Source of the DNA: Fremontodendron californicum
Taxonomy: Eukaryota; Streptophyta; Magnoliopsida; Malvales; Malvaceae
Reading direction: 5' to 3'
Length of the DNA stretch: 64,000 bases
Assembly (NCBI GenBank): GCA_030761205.1
Contig: JAULJL010000027.1
Span: forward strand, 3,167,001 to 3,231,000
The notes under the pieces: generated by a model
Seen by the model: only the letters and a program-made list of their open reading frames with translations
What the model was told of the DNA's origin: nothing
Databases searched by the model: none
Shown: positions 35,801-47,036 of the stretch, piece by piece
How positions within the stretch are numbered: position 1 is the first letter of the stretch
Layout of the letters: every line of letters starts with the position of its first letter
Position numbers and translations under genes: made by a program

Positions 35801-38570
35801 TGGTCATGTCATGTTCTTAACTTGAAATTTTGGACAGACGTATCGTACCTCAATTTATTAGAAACATTTTTGTAGACTTTTGGTTCATCTATCTCTCTTT
35901 TTCAAGTTTATATATCAACAGAAATAATTTGCTGATCAACCAGCTCGAGCTTTTTGAAATTTATTCTCGGTGGTTGAGGTTGGATATTTGAACCTTATTC
36001 CTCTCTCCACATTTTCTTTATGGTGATTAATTAATAATTTAATCTAATCGTTTGTTAATCCATGCCCTTAATTAAAGATACCTAATTATAGTTCTATTAG
36101 TAGAACGTTGAATTCTTAATTTCAATATTAGATTATGATTCAATTTTTAGTAATTTCAAATATATAAAAAGAATACGTAATTAATTTAACAATTATATAT
36201 GTCCAACCATTGGATCCTCATTCCAATTCTTTTTCGAATGAATAATAATATAGCCATTCATTTTTTTTTTTCATTTAATAAAAATGAAAATACAGATTTT
36301 GAAGGGTATCAATTAAGAGTATTTATTCTTAAATGAGTTTGTGAAATTCTTTATTTATAAATGGAATTAATAACTGAGAAATCATGACATAGATTAAATT
36401 TTTTGTATCCATATTATTTTTATTTTCTTACATATTAGTGTTTTTTTTTAATATTAGGTAATCAACCTATTGTTGTTTTAATTTTTATTTAATCGAGAAT
36501 TTCACCGAAATCTTTCCTAAAAAAGTTAGTTAAAAGATACTTATCAACAATTTGTAATTAAAAATGGAACCCTTTCTCACCTTGTTCATGTACCAATAAA
36601 ATAAAATAAGATAGTAATATCAAACAAGTAAAACACAATCCAATATTGTTTATATTTCAAGTAGCTTGTTTAAGTGCCAAAAGGCAAATAAATTAGTGAA
36701 TGAAAGTTGGATAAAGACTATAAAATTGAAGCTGATGATATGCTACGACTTGCACTTTTCTTTGTTTATTTATTAAATAAAAAATATGATAAATTCGTAA
36801 TCTTCTAATTTGCTATGTTAAGAGGAAACAAATATAATTAATTGGTTTCATGATGTAATCAAATTTTTTATTTTATGTTTTGCATTTACACATGTTTAGT
36901 CCTAAGTAGTAGTTATTAAGTTGGCATGAAAATTGTGAACTTGAAAAAAAAAATTTAAAATATATTGTCTCACAAACTCATACTTCTAAATGTTTGACGT
37001 TCTCTCCAAATCTGAAAATATTTGATTTTAATTAATCACAATATATAATACCCTTAATTACTACTTCAAGTTGTTCGTTCTGTTTATTTTCATGATGTTG
37101 TTGTCTTTTTGGAGTTAGAACCGGTAGATTTAAAAGAGTTGTCGGAAGTAAGATGAGTTAGATTTGTTGATTACAGAAAAAGTCAAAAGGACGTTGGAAT
37201 TAAAACTTCGAAACACATTCCGATGTTTCAATCAATTTAGATTCTAAAAAATAATCGAGGTCGGCAAAAAAAAAAAAGAACAAAGATTTAATGCAAAAAT
37301 GAATGTTTCAGTCTGAATATGCAGAATTTATGCTTTACCTACCATTTTATATTTGAATTTATATGATCGACAAGTATAAAATAAGTATCTCTTATATGAA
37401 GGGGTGGTGACATGTGTCTATCATGTATTCATCAAGAAAATAGTAGGTATAACATGTGTGATATACTTGTGGTGCCTTCTTTTATTTTCTTTAGTATATT
37501 AATAGATTTATTTTAATTGATTGAAATCTTTTCATTAAAAAATACAATATTGAAATCTTGGGCAATGCATATTAAAAGGAACTAAATGCAACGTGCATAA
37601 TATTAATTTTGACCTTACTAGAATTAAAAAAAAAAAAAGGAATAGGCATACATCTTTCTGTTAATGAGTTTATATATATATAAGAATTAGTTTAGGATTT
37701 TTAATCTCTACTTTCCTACATTTTATTTCTTTATTTTAATTTTTTTTAAGCCATATACCAAGATTTTTATGGAGCAGGGGCAGGCCCAATTCTTTTGTCT
37801 ATGGACTATGGGTCATGCGCAAACATTGTTAATTTGGGTAATCATTTGGTCCAAGATTTTTTTATGAACCGAGTATTTACTTACTGGATTTTCAGGTCAG
37901 GCCTAATTCTCGACCAACAACAAATTATACAATACTTTGGGACTTGACACTTGGGAGTGATAAGCGATTACTTATCCGGATTCAAAAATAAGTGTTAAAT
38001 ATAAATATATTTAATTTATTTATATATTTAAAAAATTATATTTATATTTATATTTAAATATATATTAAACATATATATTTTAATAAAATAAAAAATCCGA
38101 AAAACATAATTTACCACTTCTCCATTTTTCACTGTGCATATTACCAAAATTTCACTTTTTTTTTAGGTACCTTCAAAAAGGTCCATGTGAGCATATACTA
38201 GTCTCTGTTTGCTTTACAGAAAAATATTAAATTCGAAAATGCCAAATGTAGAAAGTAGAACTGTAGAAACGTAAATAAAAGTATCCTTAATTTGAAATAT
38301 AGAGAAAGGAAATTAAATTATTCATTTTGGCAATTGGCATCATCTTTTAATTGCATAGAGATCTTCAAACTAGCTTTTAACATGCAGTGCATTTTTCACT
38401 TCTAGTTCTACACAACTTCCAACTTAAATGCAAATCACATGAAGGTTTGTATCTGTCACTATCCAAACTCGAAACATTTTATTTATTTATTTTTAATAAT
38501 GCAGCCTCCAAGATAAAAGATTCGACTGCCTAAACTTTCTTCACCTTTTTTTTATTTATTTTTTTACTTT
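32891..38570. other. Large AT-rich spacer left of oxygenase copy 2
   Basis: About 5.7 kb without coding potential. It contains A/T runs, a (TA)n tract at 33063, a repeat region at 34438-34815 (separate entry) and a slightly more GC-rich patch at about 37750-37960 that I cannot assign. Confidence 0.55.
34438..34815. repeat. Imperfect tandem AT-rich repeat, period about 153 bp
   Basis: The block starting at about 34438 (ATTAAAAATTTATATAGAAT ... CCTTATTAAAAAGTAAATC) recurs at about 34591 with substitutions. The following part (about 34538-34585, ATTTGCACATAAAATAAAC) recurs at about 34765-34800. Confidence 0.65.
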
Positions 38571-38613
38571 TATGGTTCATTTCTTGAAACTTGAAAGCAC
38601 TAACCTAAGCCTT

Positions 38614-40290
38614 ATGGAGTCGCCAACAGATGCAGAAGTTGTTAACTTTGGAAAGTCTATCATAGTTCCTAGTGTTCAGGAGTTGGCCAAGGAGCCTCTC
38701 GCCAAAATCCCACCTAGATATGTGCGCCCACATCAGGAACCTTACTCTGCCCTTGCTGATGATCAGCTTCCATCCGTCCCGATCATCGATCTTCAGAAAT
38801 TGGCGGCTGGGGATTTCGTTGACTCTGAACTGGAAAGATTACACTCTGCTTGCAAGGACTGGGGATTCTTCCAGGTAGGCCATGTTTTTCTTTATCAGAC
38901 AAATTTGTCTCAGAAGAAAAAATAGATTGCTGAAGGACGAATTGTTGGTTGGTATTGCTTTTAAATGTTTCTTAGTACTTGTTGATATTTGAGTTCTATG
39001 TTGTTAAAGTAGTGTACTTTTTCAAGATTTGCTCTTGTGGGGAAGGAAACTAGGTGACACTTTTATAATTCAGGTGCATGATTATTTATCTTTTTCTTTT
39101 CTTTTTGCAATACTAGGTAGTAAATCATAGGGTTAGTATGTCATTGTTGGAGGAATTCAAGTTGGAGATTGAAAATTTCTTCAAACTTTCTCATGAAGAG
39201 AAGAAGCTTCTTTGGCAACAACCAGATAATCATGAGGGGTTTGGTCAACTTTTTGTAGTATCAGAAGAGCAGAAGCTAGATTGGTCAGACATGTTCTATA
39301 TAACCACACTGCCTCACAATCTTAGGAAGACTGACCTATTTGAAAAACTCCCCCTTAAGTTAAGGTATCTCTCTTCCCCACTTCTTAATTGCTGCAAATA
39401 GAAAACAATATTTTCCCATGGTTATTGAACTTGGAATTGAGACTCATAAAAAAAGTTTGATTTTGCTTTCCACTGTCATAATTTTGCTGCAGAGAGACCC
39501 TGGAAATATATTCTATTGAAGTCAAAAATCTAGCTATGATGATTTTAGATTACATGGCTAGGGCCTTAAAGATGGATGCTGAAGAAATTAGAGAGCTGTT
39601 CACTGATGGGGTTCAATCAATGAGAATGAATTACTATCCTCCATGCCCCGAACCTGATATGGCCATTGGTTTCAGTCCTCATTCTGATGCTGATGCTTTG
39701 ACAATTCTCTTTCAGCTCAGCGAAATGGAAGGCCTGCAAATTCGAAAAGATGGGAAATGGGTTCCCATTAAGCCACTTCCTAATGCTTTTGTAGTTAACA
39801 TTGGAGACATCATGGAGGTATATTTTACTTGCTCTGCATGGTATAATGAGAAGTCTATAATTCACTTTGAGTTTTGAATCAAGTTATATGATGTTTGATG
39901 CCTGAATCACATCGTAATGAGGCCCTAATATTACTTTAATATCTTAATTACAGTTGACCATACAATTAATACATTAACAATCAGGATAACAATGATAGTT
40001 ATATTTCTCTGTTTGCTCTGCAGATTGTGAGCAATGGAATATATCGCAGCATTGAGCATAGAGCAATAGTAAACTCAACCAGAGAGAGGCTATCAATTGC
40101 AACATTTTATAGCTCCAAGTTAGACTCAGAATTAGGTCCTGCGCTTAGCCTTATTGGTCCGAGTAACCCAGCAACTTTTCGGCGAGTCTCTTTGGAGAAG
40201 TACTTCAAGGAATTTTTTGCTCGGAAACTAAATGGAAAGGCTTACCTTGATTTCATGAGAATAAAACCCAGGGAGGAAAATGCAAATTGA
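38614..40290 (+). CDS. SRG1-like 2-oxoglutarate/Fe(II)-dependent oxygenase, copy 2
   Basis: Same family as the gene at 26.3-29.1 kb, on the opposite strand; substrate unknown. Four exons: 38614-38874, 39117-39364, 39493-39817 and 40024-40290, giving 366 aa. Ligands H233, D235 (PHSDADALTIL) and H290 (SIEHRA) and the R300-x-S302 pair (ERLSIATF) are all present, with the standard NYYPPCPEP. EEQKLDWSDMFY and the C-terminal ARKLNGKAYLDFMRI are typical of SRG1-like proteins. I chose the ATG at 38614 (MESPTDAE) because SRG1 proteins begin at about this distance from SVQELAKE; an in-frame ATG at 38572 would add 14 residues. All splice sites are GT-AG. The gene looks intact and is 9.5 kb from, and divergent to, copy 1. 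Confidence 0.92.
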
Positions 40291-41678
40291 AAACTTGTTT
40301 AATTAGCTAATTATCAGCAGAAGAGTACTTCTTGTGTAGTGGAGAGTGGATTGAAATGACTATATTTACTTAGAAAAAGACAGGCCTGATTTTTGGATTA
40401 GAGAGTTTGCCATTATTTTTCTGTTTACTATAAACAGAAGCTGAGGAAAGAGAAGGAAGGCTTAAAATGTAGGGGAAAAACATCCTAAACGCTTCACACG
40501 TGACCAGGGTGGTTCGCGATGTTAAAGTGGTGACATTGGTTAAAATTTAGATTATTTGTTGTCTTATATTAAAATCGGATCTTTTCATCTATTATCCATC
40601 GATTTTAGGTTGGATGCTTAATATAGTATTTTAACTCGGGTTTTGTTTTGTTATTTTTTTTGTTTCCGTCTACACGTGATGAAATCTGTTAAAGTGATAT
40701 TATCTTTAGATAAGTTAAGGGCGACACACCATTCACCACTTTGTTCCTCTTTTCCTTTTTTTTCCCATAATTTATGCAATTATCTTTGTTGGAAAAAGAA
40801 GAAAAAAAGGAATTGTCTACTGGCAAATGGCAATGGTTTCTTCTGTCTTGCAAAGGAGACGAATCCGCTAAACAAATAAATAACTCTATTCACGTGTGTG
40901 ACCCCACATTCAACCTTCCCTTTACCAAATTCTGAAGCATTCTTTTCATTCTTTTGACATTCCTTTTTACGGGTCCAAGCAAAGTTGATCCTCTAACAGG
41001 ACATAGCCCAAATATTACAACTAGTCAGTGTGGTTACTGATAGAAGCATCATCTTGCTTCACTGATAAACAATAAATCTTTCCTACTATTTTTTCCATGG
41101 AGTCCAGTAACCATTAAAATGCTAAAATCTATGCTTGTTAGAGTTACCCAAATTCACAATCTCTAAAGCTTTCTGATCCCAAAAACCTTGCAGTAAAGAA
41201 CATTTATCAGCATTTTTTTGTCCCCCACTAATTAGTTTGTTCTGTCACGGGTATGAACTGATAATTGCCAATTCTTTTGCTTATTGATTAAACCAACCAC
41301 CTTTCGTAATTAATGCGATAATATACTCATTTAGAAGTAAAACCTTTGATAGGGGATGGCAATACATAGGCAGGCACATATGCATGTATTCTAATTTGGT
41401 GAAATACAAGACAAAGCCTTAGCTAAAGGCTGGTTCCTAGCTCGTCCTTTATTCCCAAAACCCACCCAATGTGGTATCAATGTAACGCAACCCCATATAC
41501 TCAGCTTTCAAACAAAGTTTTTTTAGCTAGAGCCCGGCCGTTTCCAGCTATATTCGCACTGTAATTGGTTTCTGGTCACGCATCCTATACACCAGGATAT
41601 CATCTAATTATTCAGCTTTAATTTATGTTGTAAACTTCTAATCTGTTGATTATTCATGATCACTCTTGCCATTACCTT
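40291..41678. other. Spacer between oxygenase copy 2 and XTH
   Basis: Includes the oxygenase 3' UTR (first 200 bases or so) and the XTH promoter. The open frame 40643-40879 has no family features. No repeat was recognised. Confidence 0.55.
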
Positions 41679-41684
41679 TATAAA
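41679..41684 (+). promoter_or_regulatory. TATA box of the XTH gene
   Basis: TATAAA lies 77 bases upstream of the ATG. A (CT)n tract follows at about 41733-41751 in the presumed 5' UTR. Confidence 0.6.
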
Positions 41685-41755
41685 GGAGTAAAGGGCTCCC
41701 AGAAAATTCATCCACTCATCAAATTATAGTCCCCTCTCTCTCTCTCTCTCTTTAG

Positions 41756-42841
41756 ATGGCAACTTTTTCTTTTCCAGTTATGCTTTTGCTTTCCCTTGTT
41801 GTTGCTTCTTTCATAGCTGCATCAGCAGGTGATTTCCACCAAGAGTTTGATCTGACATGGGGTGACAAGCGTGCTGAGATACTGAATGGAGGAAAACTTC
41901 TTACACTTACTCTTGACAACACCTCTGGCTCAGGTTTCAGGTCTAAGAAAGAGTATCTATTTGGAAGAATAGACATGCAAATCAAGCTTGTCTCTGGCAA
42001 CTCTGCCGGAACTGTTACTGCTTTCTATGTAAATGTCTCAATTTCCCATGTTGATAATCGAGGCCTGAATCTTATGTCAAAAGTTACACCATGTTTTCTC
42101 TGTTTGAGTCCAAAAGTTACATGGTACTAATGTCTAATTTTTGTTGCAGCTATCTTCTGAAGGGCCAAAGCACGATGAGATAGACTTTGAATTCTTAGGT
42201 AACTTAAGTGGAGACCCTTACATTGTCCATACTAATGTCTACTGCCAAGGGAAAGGGGACAGAGAACAACAATTCTACCTATGGTTCGACCCAACAAAGA
42301 ATTTTCACACCTATTCTATTGTTTGGAACCGGCAGCGCATTATGTAAGATACATGTCATTTTTAAGTCTTTAAATCTCTACAATAATGAAAATTGAAGAT
42401 GGTCTTAGGTCTAACTCCTTTCAACTTATCAGTTTCATGGTAGATAACATTCCAATCAGAGTATTCGACAATGAAGAATCCATCGGAGTTCCCTTCCCCC
42501 AAAACCAGCCCATGAAGCTTTATTCGAGCCTGTGGAATGCAGACCAATGGGCAACGAGAGGCGGGCTAGTGAAAACAGATTGGTCCAAGGCTCCTTTCAA
42601 GGCGTACTATAGGAATTTCAATGCAAATGCATGTACATGGTCGGATGTCGATTCTGGTTGTGCTTCACAGGCATCTAAGTCTGTTAGAAACAGTGTTTGG
42701 CAAACTCAAGCGCTGGATGCAAGTGGCAGAAGACGACTTAGATGGGTTCAAAAGTACTTCATGGTTTACAATTATTGTGCAGATTTGAAGCGATTTCCCC
42801 AGGGTCGTCCCCGTGAGTGTAGGCGTTCTAGGTTCCTCTAG
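41756..42841 (+). CDS. Xyloglucan endotransglucosylase/hydrolase (XTH22-25-like)
   Basis: Secreted GH16 enzyme that cuts and rejoins xyloglucan chains in the cell wall. Three exons: 41756-42028, 42150-42343 and 42433-42841, giving 291 aa. A hydrophobic signal peptide occupies about residues 1-24 (LLLSLVVASFIAASA). The catalytic motif HDEIDFEFLG holds the nucleophile E101 and acid/base E105, followed by the conserved N-glycosylation site N109-L-S. WNADQWATRGGLVKTDWSKAPF and the C-terminal XET segment with YNYCADLKRFPQG and PREC are typical. Overall it resembles the group containing TCH4/XTH22, XTH23 and XTH25, often touch- or hormone-induced in Arabidopsis. The exact orthologue is not decidable by eye. 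Intact. Confidence 0.93.
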
Positions 42842-44650
42842 GCCGCAGAAAATATTGCTTGAATTCAATAACTTTGTAAGATATATAACTCCATATATAT
42901 TTTGTCTATTACTATTATTCAAGACTTTGGAGATTTGTAATTTAAAATTTACTTGAATAATGTTTCAACTGAGTTGTCGACTCCATTTTCAGGCTCAGGC
43001 ATATCCTTTTAATTAAGCAGTTTCCCAACTATCTAGAAGTCAGAAGCCGAGGCGCACACAAGCGTGTGCATGCGACTACAATTGCAAAGGGAGCAAAAGA
43101 ATTCTCTGATCAATAATTAATGGCATTAAAATCAGAACTGAAGAAAATAAAAAAGCTGAAGCATAGTTCTATCATCTAAATAATTTAAAAATAGATGGAT
43201 GAGATTTACAGTAAATTTTATCCTATGCTATACGGACCAATGGCTTCATTCCCTATTCCAAACTTGAAGTATGTCAATCCATGATTTCCAGCAATACGTT
43301 ACAAAGGCAAGTCTTTTGCAACTAATGTCTGAATAGAGCATAATCCCTCAAACCAGGCATCAGTTGCATTGTCTTCCGACCTAACATTATAAACCAAAAA
43401 CAATTATAAGCCAACTTTATGCAACTTCGTTAAAGATGGGTCCATTTTAACAGTAGATGGAAGGCAACACCGGAAAATGGAAAAAGATATCTAACCCGAC
43501 CCACCCAAAAAGATAACCACAAAGCTGAATCTTGTGAGGTAAATTCTAGACCTAAACAAATCAAATCTCTCCCTTCACGACCAAATATATAGACATATTT
43601 CTGAATTACATGATGCCAGCATACAATAAATCCAGTTTGCAAAACCTACAATGATCACTCACTTTCTATCCATGAGAAACATTCAAACATAAGACCAAAC
43701 TAACTTCATCATTCTACAAGATTTTTGCAGTCACTATCACACGTTTGATTTACAATTTCTTATCTGAAGAATTTAGAATCACAATAAGCCTGTTGCATAT
43801 CTCATCATTTTTTAACAATATAAAGTATTACAAAGCTAAAGCAAAAAGGTACAACTATAAAGCCATGAATGCACCAAGCAGTGACTTTCAGGTAAATCCA
43901 TTCATAATCATTTAAGTCTATCCCTTTAAGAATGTATAACTTCTATCAAGCAGAAATCCTTAAAACTTCCTTCCACACCCCTCTATAGACTTAAGTCATT
44001 TGAAATCCACACTGTCATCCAAATGGCTCAACCACCTGGTTCACAAGTTAATAGTTACTTAGCCAGGGTAGGGTACGAAACCGGGGCATGCCAAAGTCAA
44101 GGAGATTCAAATAGGAAGTCAGTATGATTGAAGAACTTTTAATGGTGGAGGAAAAAGTTTTGGTGGGGCAAGGGAGAATGAAAGTTATGATACAAGAACT
44201 TTAAATACAGTCATTATGAGCAATATTAGTGAGGCCCCCCTTTCTTTTGCACAACCTACTTCAAATCTATTTTAATCTTTTCCACCGATTAGATTTATTA
44301 ACTCCCGCATACATTATACAATCATCTGACTTCTCAGGTAAATTTCAACTCCACGAACTTGGAGGACCAAGATCTCCATCCACCTCCCCATACCCCACCC
44401 TCTCCCTTTTCTTTTCCAGAAGAAATTCTTAGGAAAACGTCCTAGATACATGTTTTCCCTGACCTAGGGAAGGATATGTATACTGTATAGTTTTGCTAAT
44501 GCAAATGTAGAAAAACCCCACATATGACTATATAATATATATCAAAAGTCATGGTTTATGCCAAGAATCTAAACTACAACTTCGGGTAAGACTTGAAAGG
44601 TGTGTTCCAAGTTCCAATTCATCAAAATAAAAAAGGTAGTAGTACTGAAA

Positions 44651-44770
44651 ATCTTTCAAACCTAACAGAACACTTAGACCATTCCTTCTTATATAGTATT
44701 ATTCTTTATCTTTCAAACCTAACAGAACACTTAGACCATTCCTTCTTATATAGTATTATTCTTTATCTTT
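44651..44770. repeat. 57-bp perfect tandem duplication
   Basis: The unit at 44651-44707 is repeated without visible change at 44708-44764, followed by six bases of a third copy. The perfect match implies a recent origin. Confidence 0.95.
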
Positions 44771-45224
44771 CCCATCACAAAGATGGCAGAAGTTGTAAAG
44801 GAAGTAAATATCTGAAATCAACATCATTCATACATCCTTAACACGGGATAAGTCAAGTCTGAAAATCACGTGTTATCATCTGGCTCATCAATCCAAAGTT
44901 CCAAACAGTCCAACCAATTGCACTAGAAACCTCAATATACACAAGCACATTATGAGCATTTTGATCAGACTTATCTTTCTGCAATATCCGCCCAACATTA
45001 AAATTTAAACTCTTAAACTGCTCCAATTAATTACAAGAGAGACCTTGACACCACAGCTTCAAATGCTTATTTACATTCAAATTTCTATGTTTCCTTTGTT
45101 TTTTGGATAGTTGAAATCTATTATTCCAAAATCCAAAAGGAGTAGGATAGCCTGCTACAAGAAAAAAGTTTGGTATTGCCTCACAAAATGGTCAGTCTTG
45201 GCAAATACCCCATTGACTGCATAT

Positions 45225-45312
45225 GAAATTACTATTGCAACGCGGCCATCAGCAGGGTAAAACTAACCTGTCTCATGACGGTCTAATCCCAGCTCACGTC
45301 CCTATTGGTGAA
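45225..45312 (-). pseudogene. 25S rDNA fragment (about 88 bp)
   Basis: The plus strand matches, with several changes, the complement of a conserved part of the large-subunit rRNA: GGGTAAAACTAACCTGTCTC, then GACGGTCTAA and CCCAGCTCACGT. It therefore represents the rRNA in minus orientation. CCTATTGGTG follows, after which the match stops. The wording AACTAACCTGTCTC fits nuclear 25S better than chloroplast 23S. It is far too short to function. Confidence 0.8.
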
Positions 45313-46350
45313 TTTCTATGTTTCCTCTATTTATACCCTTAAACATATAAACTAAATCGAATAGGAACCACATTAAGAATATATGTCACTGATTCAGAAG
45401 TTTCTTCTCCATAGACAAGTCAACCCAACTCAACTCTAGAATACGACAACGTATATAGAACAAGCAATCAAACATTTTAAACAGACAGTTCTAATTGTCA
45501 CCTTGGTTACCCATCCTTCGATAACAGCTATAAAGGGGCACTAAAAATTCATTCAGCATAATAAAAATTTCTTTGTTAGTTAAAGTTATGCAACAGCAAT
45601 AGAAGCAAAAGCAACAAGCAATGTTGCCCCCCATTTTTTTTCTGGCTATAGCACAAAATAAAGCAAAATCGCAAGGATTTGCACAGAAACAGGAGCAGTA
45701 TCAGACAACATTGTAATCATTGGAGCAAAAATAATAGATACCAAGCTAAAAATCCACACTTTCAGTAGAAGAGCAAAATATAGCATAGGCAAAAATGCCA
45801 AGATTTGAATAAACCAAAACATTCTTTTCACATAAAATAAAACAAACACAATCTATAAAATCCCCCAAAAGCTCAAACCCCAGATGCTAACACAACAAAA
45901 TAACGCTAAAAATGATTTAAAAAAAACTAATCTTCACCCACACAAGCTAAAGACACAAACAAAGAGAAACACTTTAAAATATCAAGGAAGGAAAAGAGGG
46001 CAAAAAAACCTTCTGGGCAAAAACAATCTCCCAGGAAAATGTAGTAGCATGAGCAAAACACCAGGGCCACTGTGGGCTGCTTGAGACATTGTAGCAGAGC
46101 ACATCTTAAACCCTAAAATTTGTTGAGAGAAAAGACAAAGACTAGATTTAAACTAAAAAAAATGTAGCTTATATATATATATATATATATTATTGCAATG
46201 AATATATAAAAGAAAGGGTTTAAGGAAAGCAAGATTCTTTCTGGGTATATAAGCACAACTACAGAGAGTAAGAAAGAGAAAGCTTATAGATTTGCACGAG
46301 TCCCAATGAAAGAGAAATAGAGAAGTTCTTTTGAAGGGGTTGAATGTAAA

Positions 46351-47036
46351 TTTAATTGAATTCACTTTAGTGTGTGTTTTTTTTTTTCTTTTGCGTATCC
46401 GAGGTATTTTGTTGTTGCTGCTGTTTTGTTTTGAAAAAAAATGAAACCCCCGCGCTGCTGCTGAGCTAGCTGGCTGGCTGTTGCTGTTTTATTTTTTGTC
46501 TTTGTAACTGCATTTAACACACTGGGGTCTCCTTGTTCTCTGTTTTTTTTTTTTTTTTTGTTGGTTTTCAGGTTTTCGTACTTCAATTACTACTACTACA
46601 ACTCAACTGCTTGGTATATAGTATTGTGTTTTTTGTCTTGCTTTTCTTTGTGCGCGTTGGAAGCACTCTCCAATGGAGGCTGGAGCTCTATCTTTTTTTT
46701 TATTAGAGTGCCAGACTGCCAGTCAAAATTTTCAACAAAAATTTATATGCCTCCCTCCTTTCCTTGGCTCTGCAAATTGCCAAAACGGATTTGCTTGTTC
46801 TTAGCACTTTGACAGGGCTGGTGCTTTATGTTTCTGCTTAAAGAAGAAGCAAGTTAGGTTTAATTTCATTGTTATTTAAGCATTACTTTGAGATTGAGAA
46901 GAATACTTTTATGTTTTTAAAAATGTTTTTTTGATCCATCAGTTTCGTTTGGTTTTATTTCATTGTTATGTAAACAATACTTTGAAATTGAGAAGAATAG
47001 CTAATTATCTACTAATATAAGATAGAAGGGCATTGC
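46351..47036. other. Spacer left of the LINE insertion
   Basis: GC-richer than most spacers, with poly(T) tracts (46376-46390, 46541-46559) and GCTGCTG-type runs near 46450-46490. It may be the promoter of the unresolved minus-strand unit. No gene was recognised. Confidence 0.4.

Larger units (their letters stand above)
43150..46350 (-). other. Possible minus-strand transcription unit, unresolved
   Basis: I do not recognise a gene here. Composition between about 45.6 and 46.3 kb on the minus strand resembles a plant 5' leader (pyrimidine-rich, TTATATAC near 46240). It is followed by a 40-codon frame starting at 46104 (MCSATMSQAAHSGPG...) and ending at 45982. At 43380-43299 a consensus acceptor (TTAG) precedes a 26-codon frame (SEDNATDAWFEGLCSIQ...) ending in TAA. 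Splicing from CAGAAG|GT inside the first frame would join them in phase, but the donor is weak and there is no homology support. It may be a non-coding RNA, a small-peptide gene or nothing. Confidence 0.25.

Noticed and set aside
44029..44140. 34-codon plus-strand frame starting MAQPPGSQ
   Set aside because: Short, no family features, and no promoter or splice evidence.
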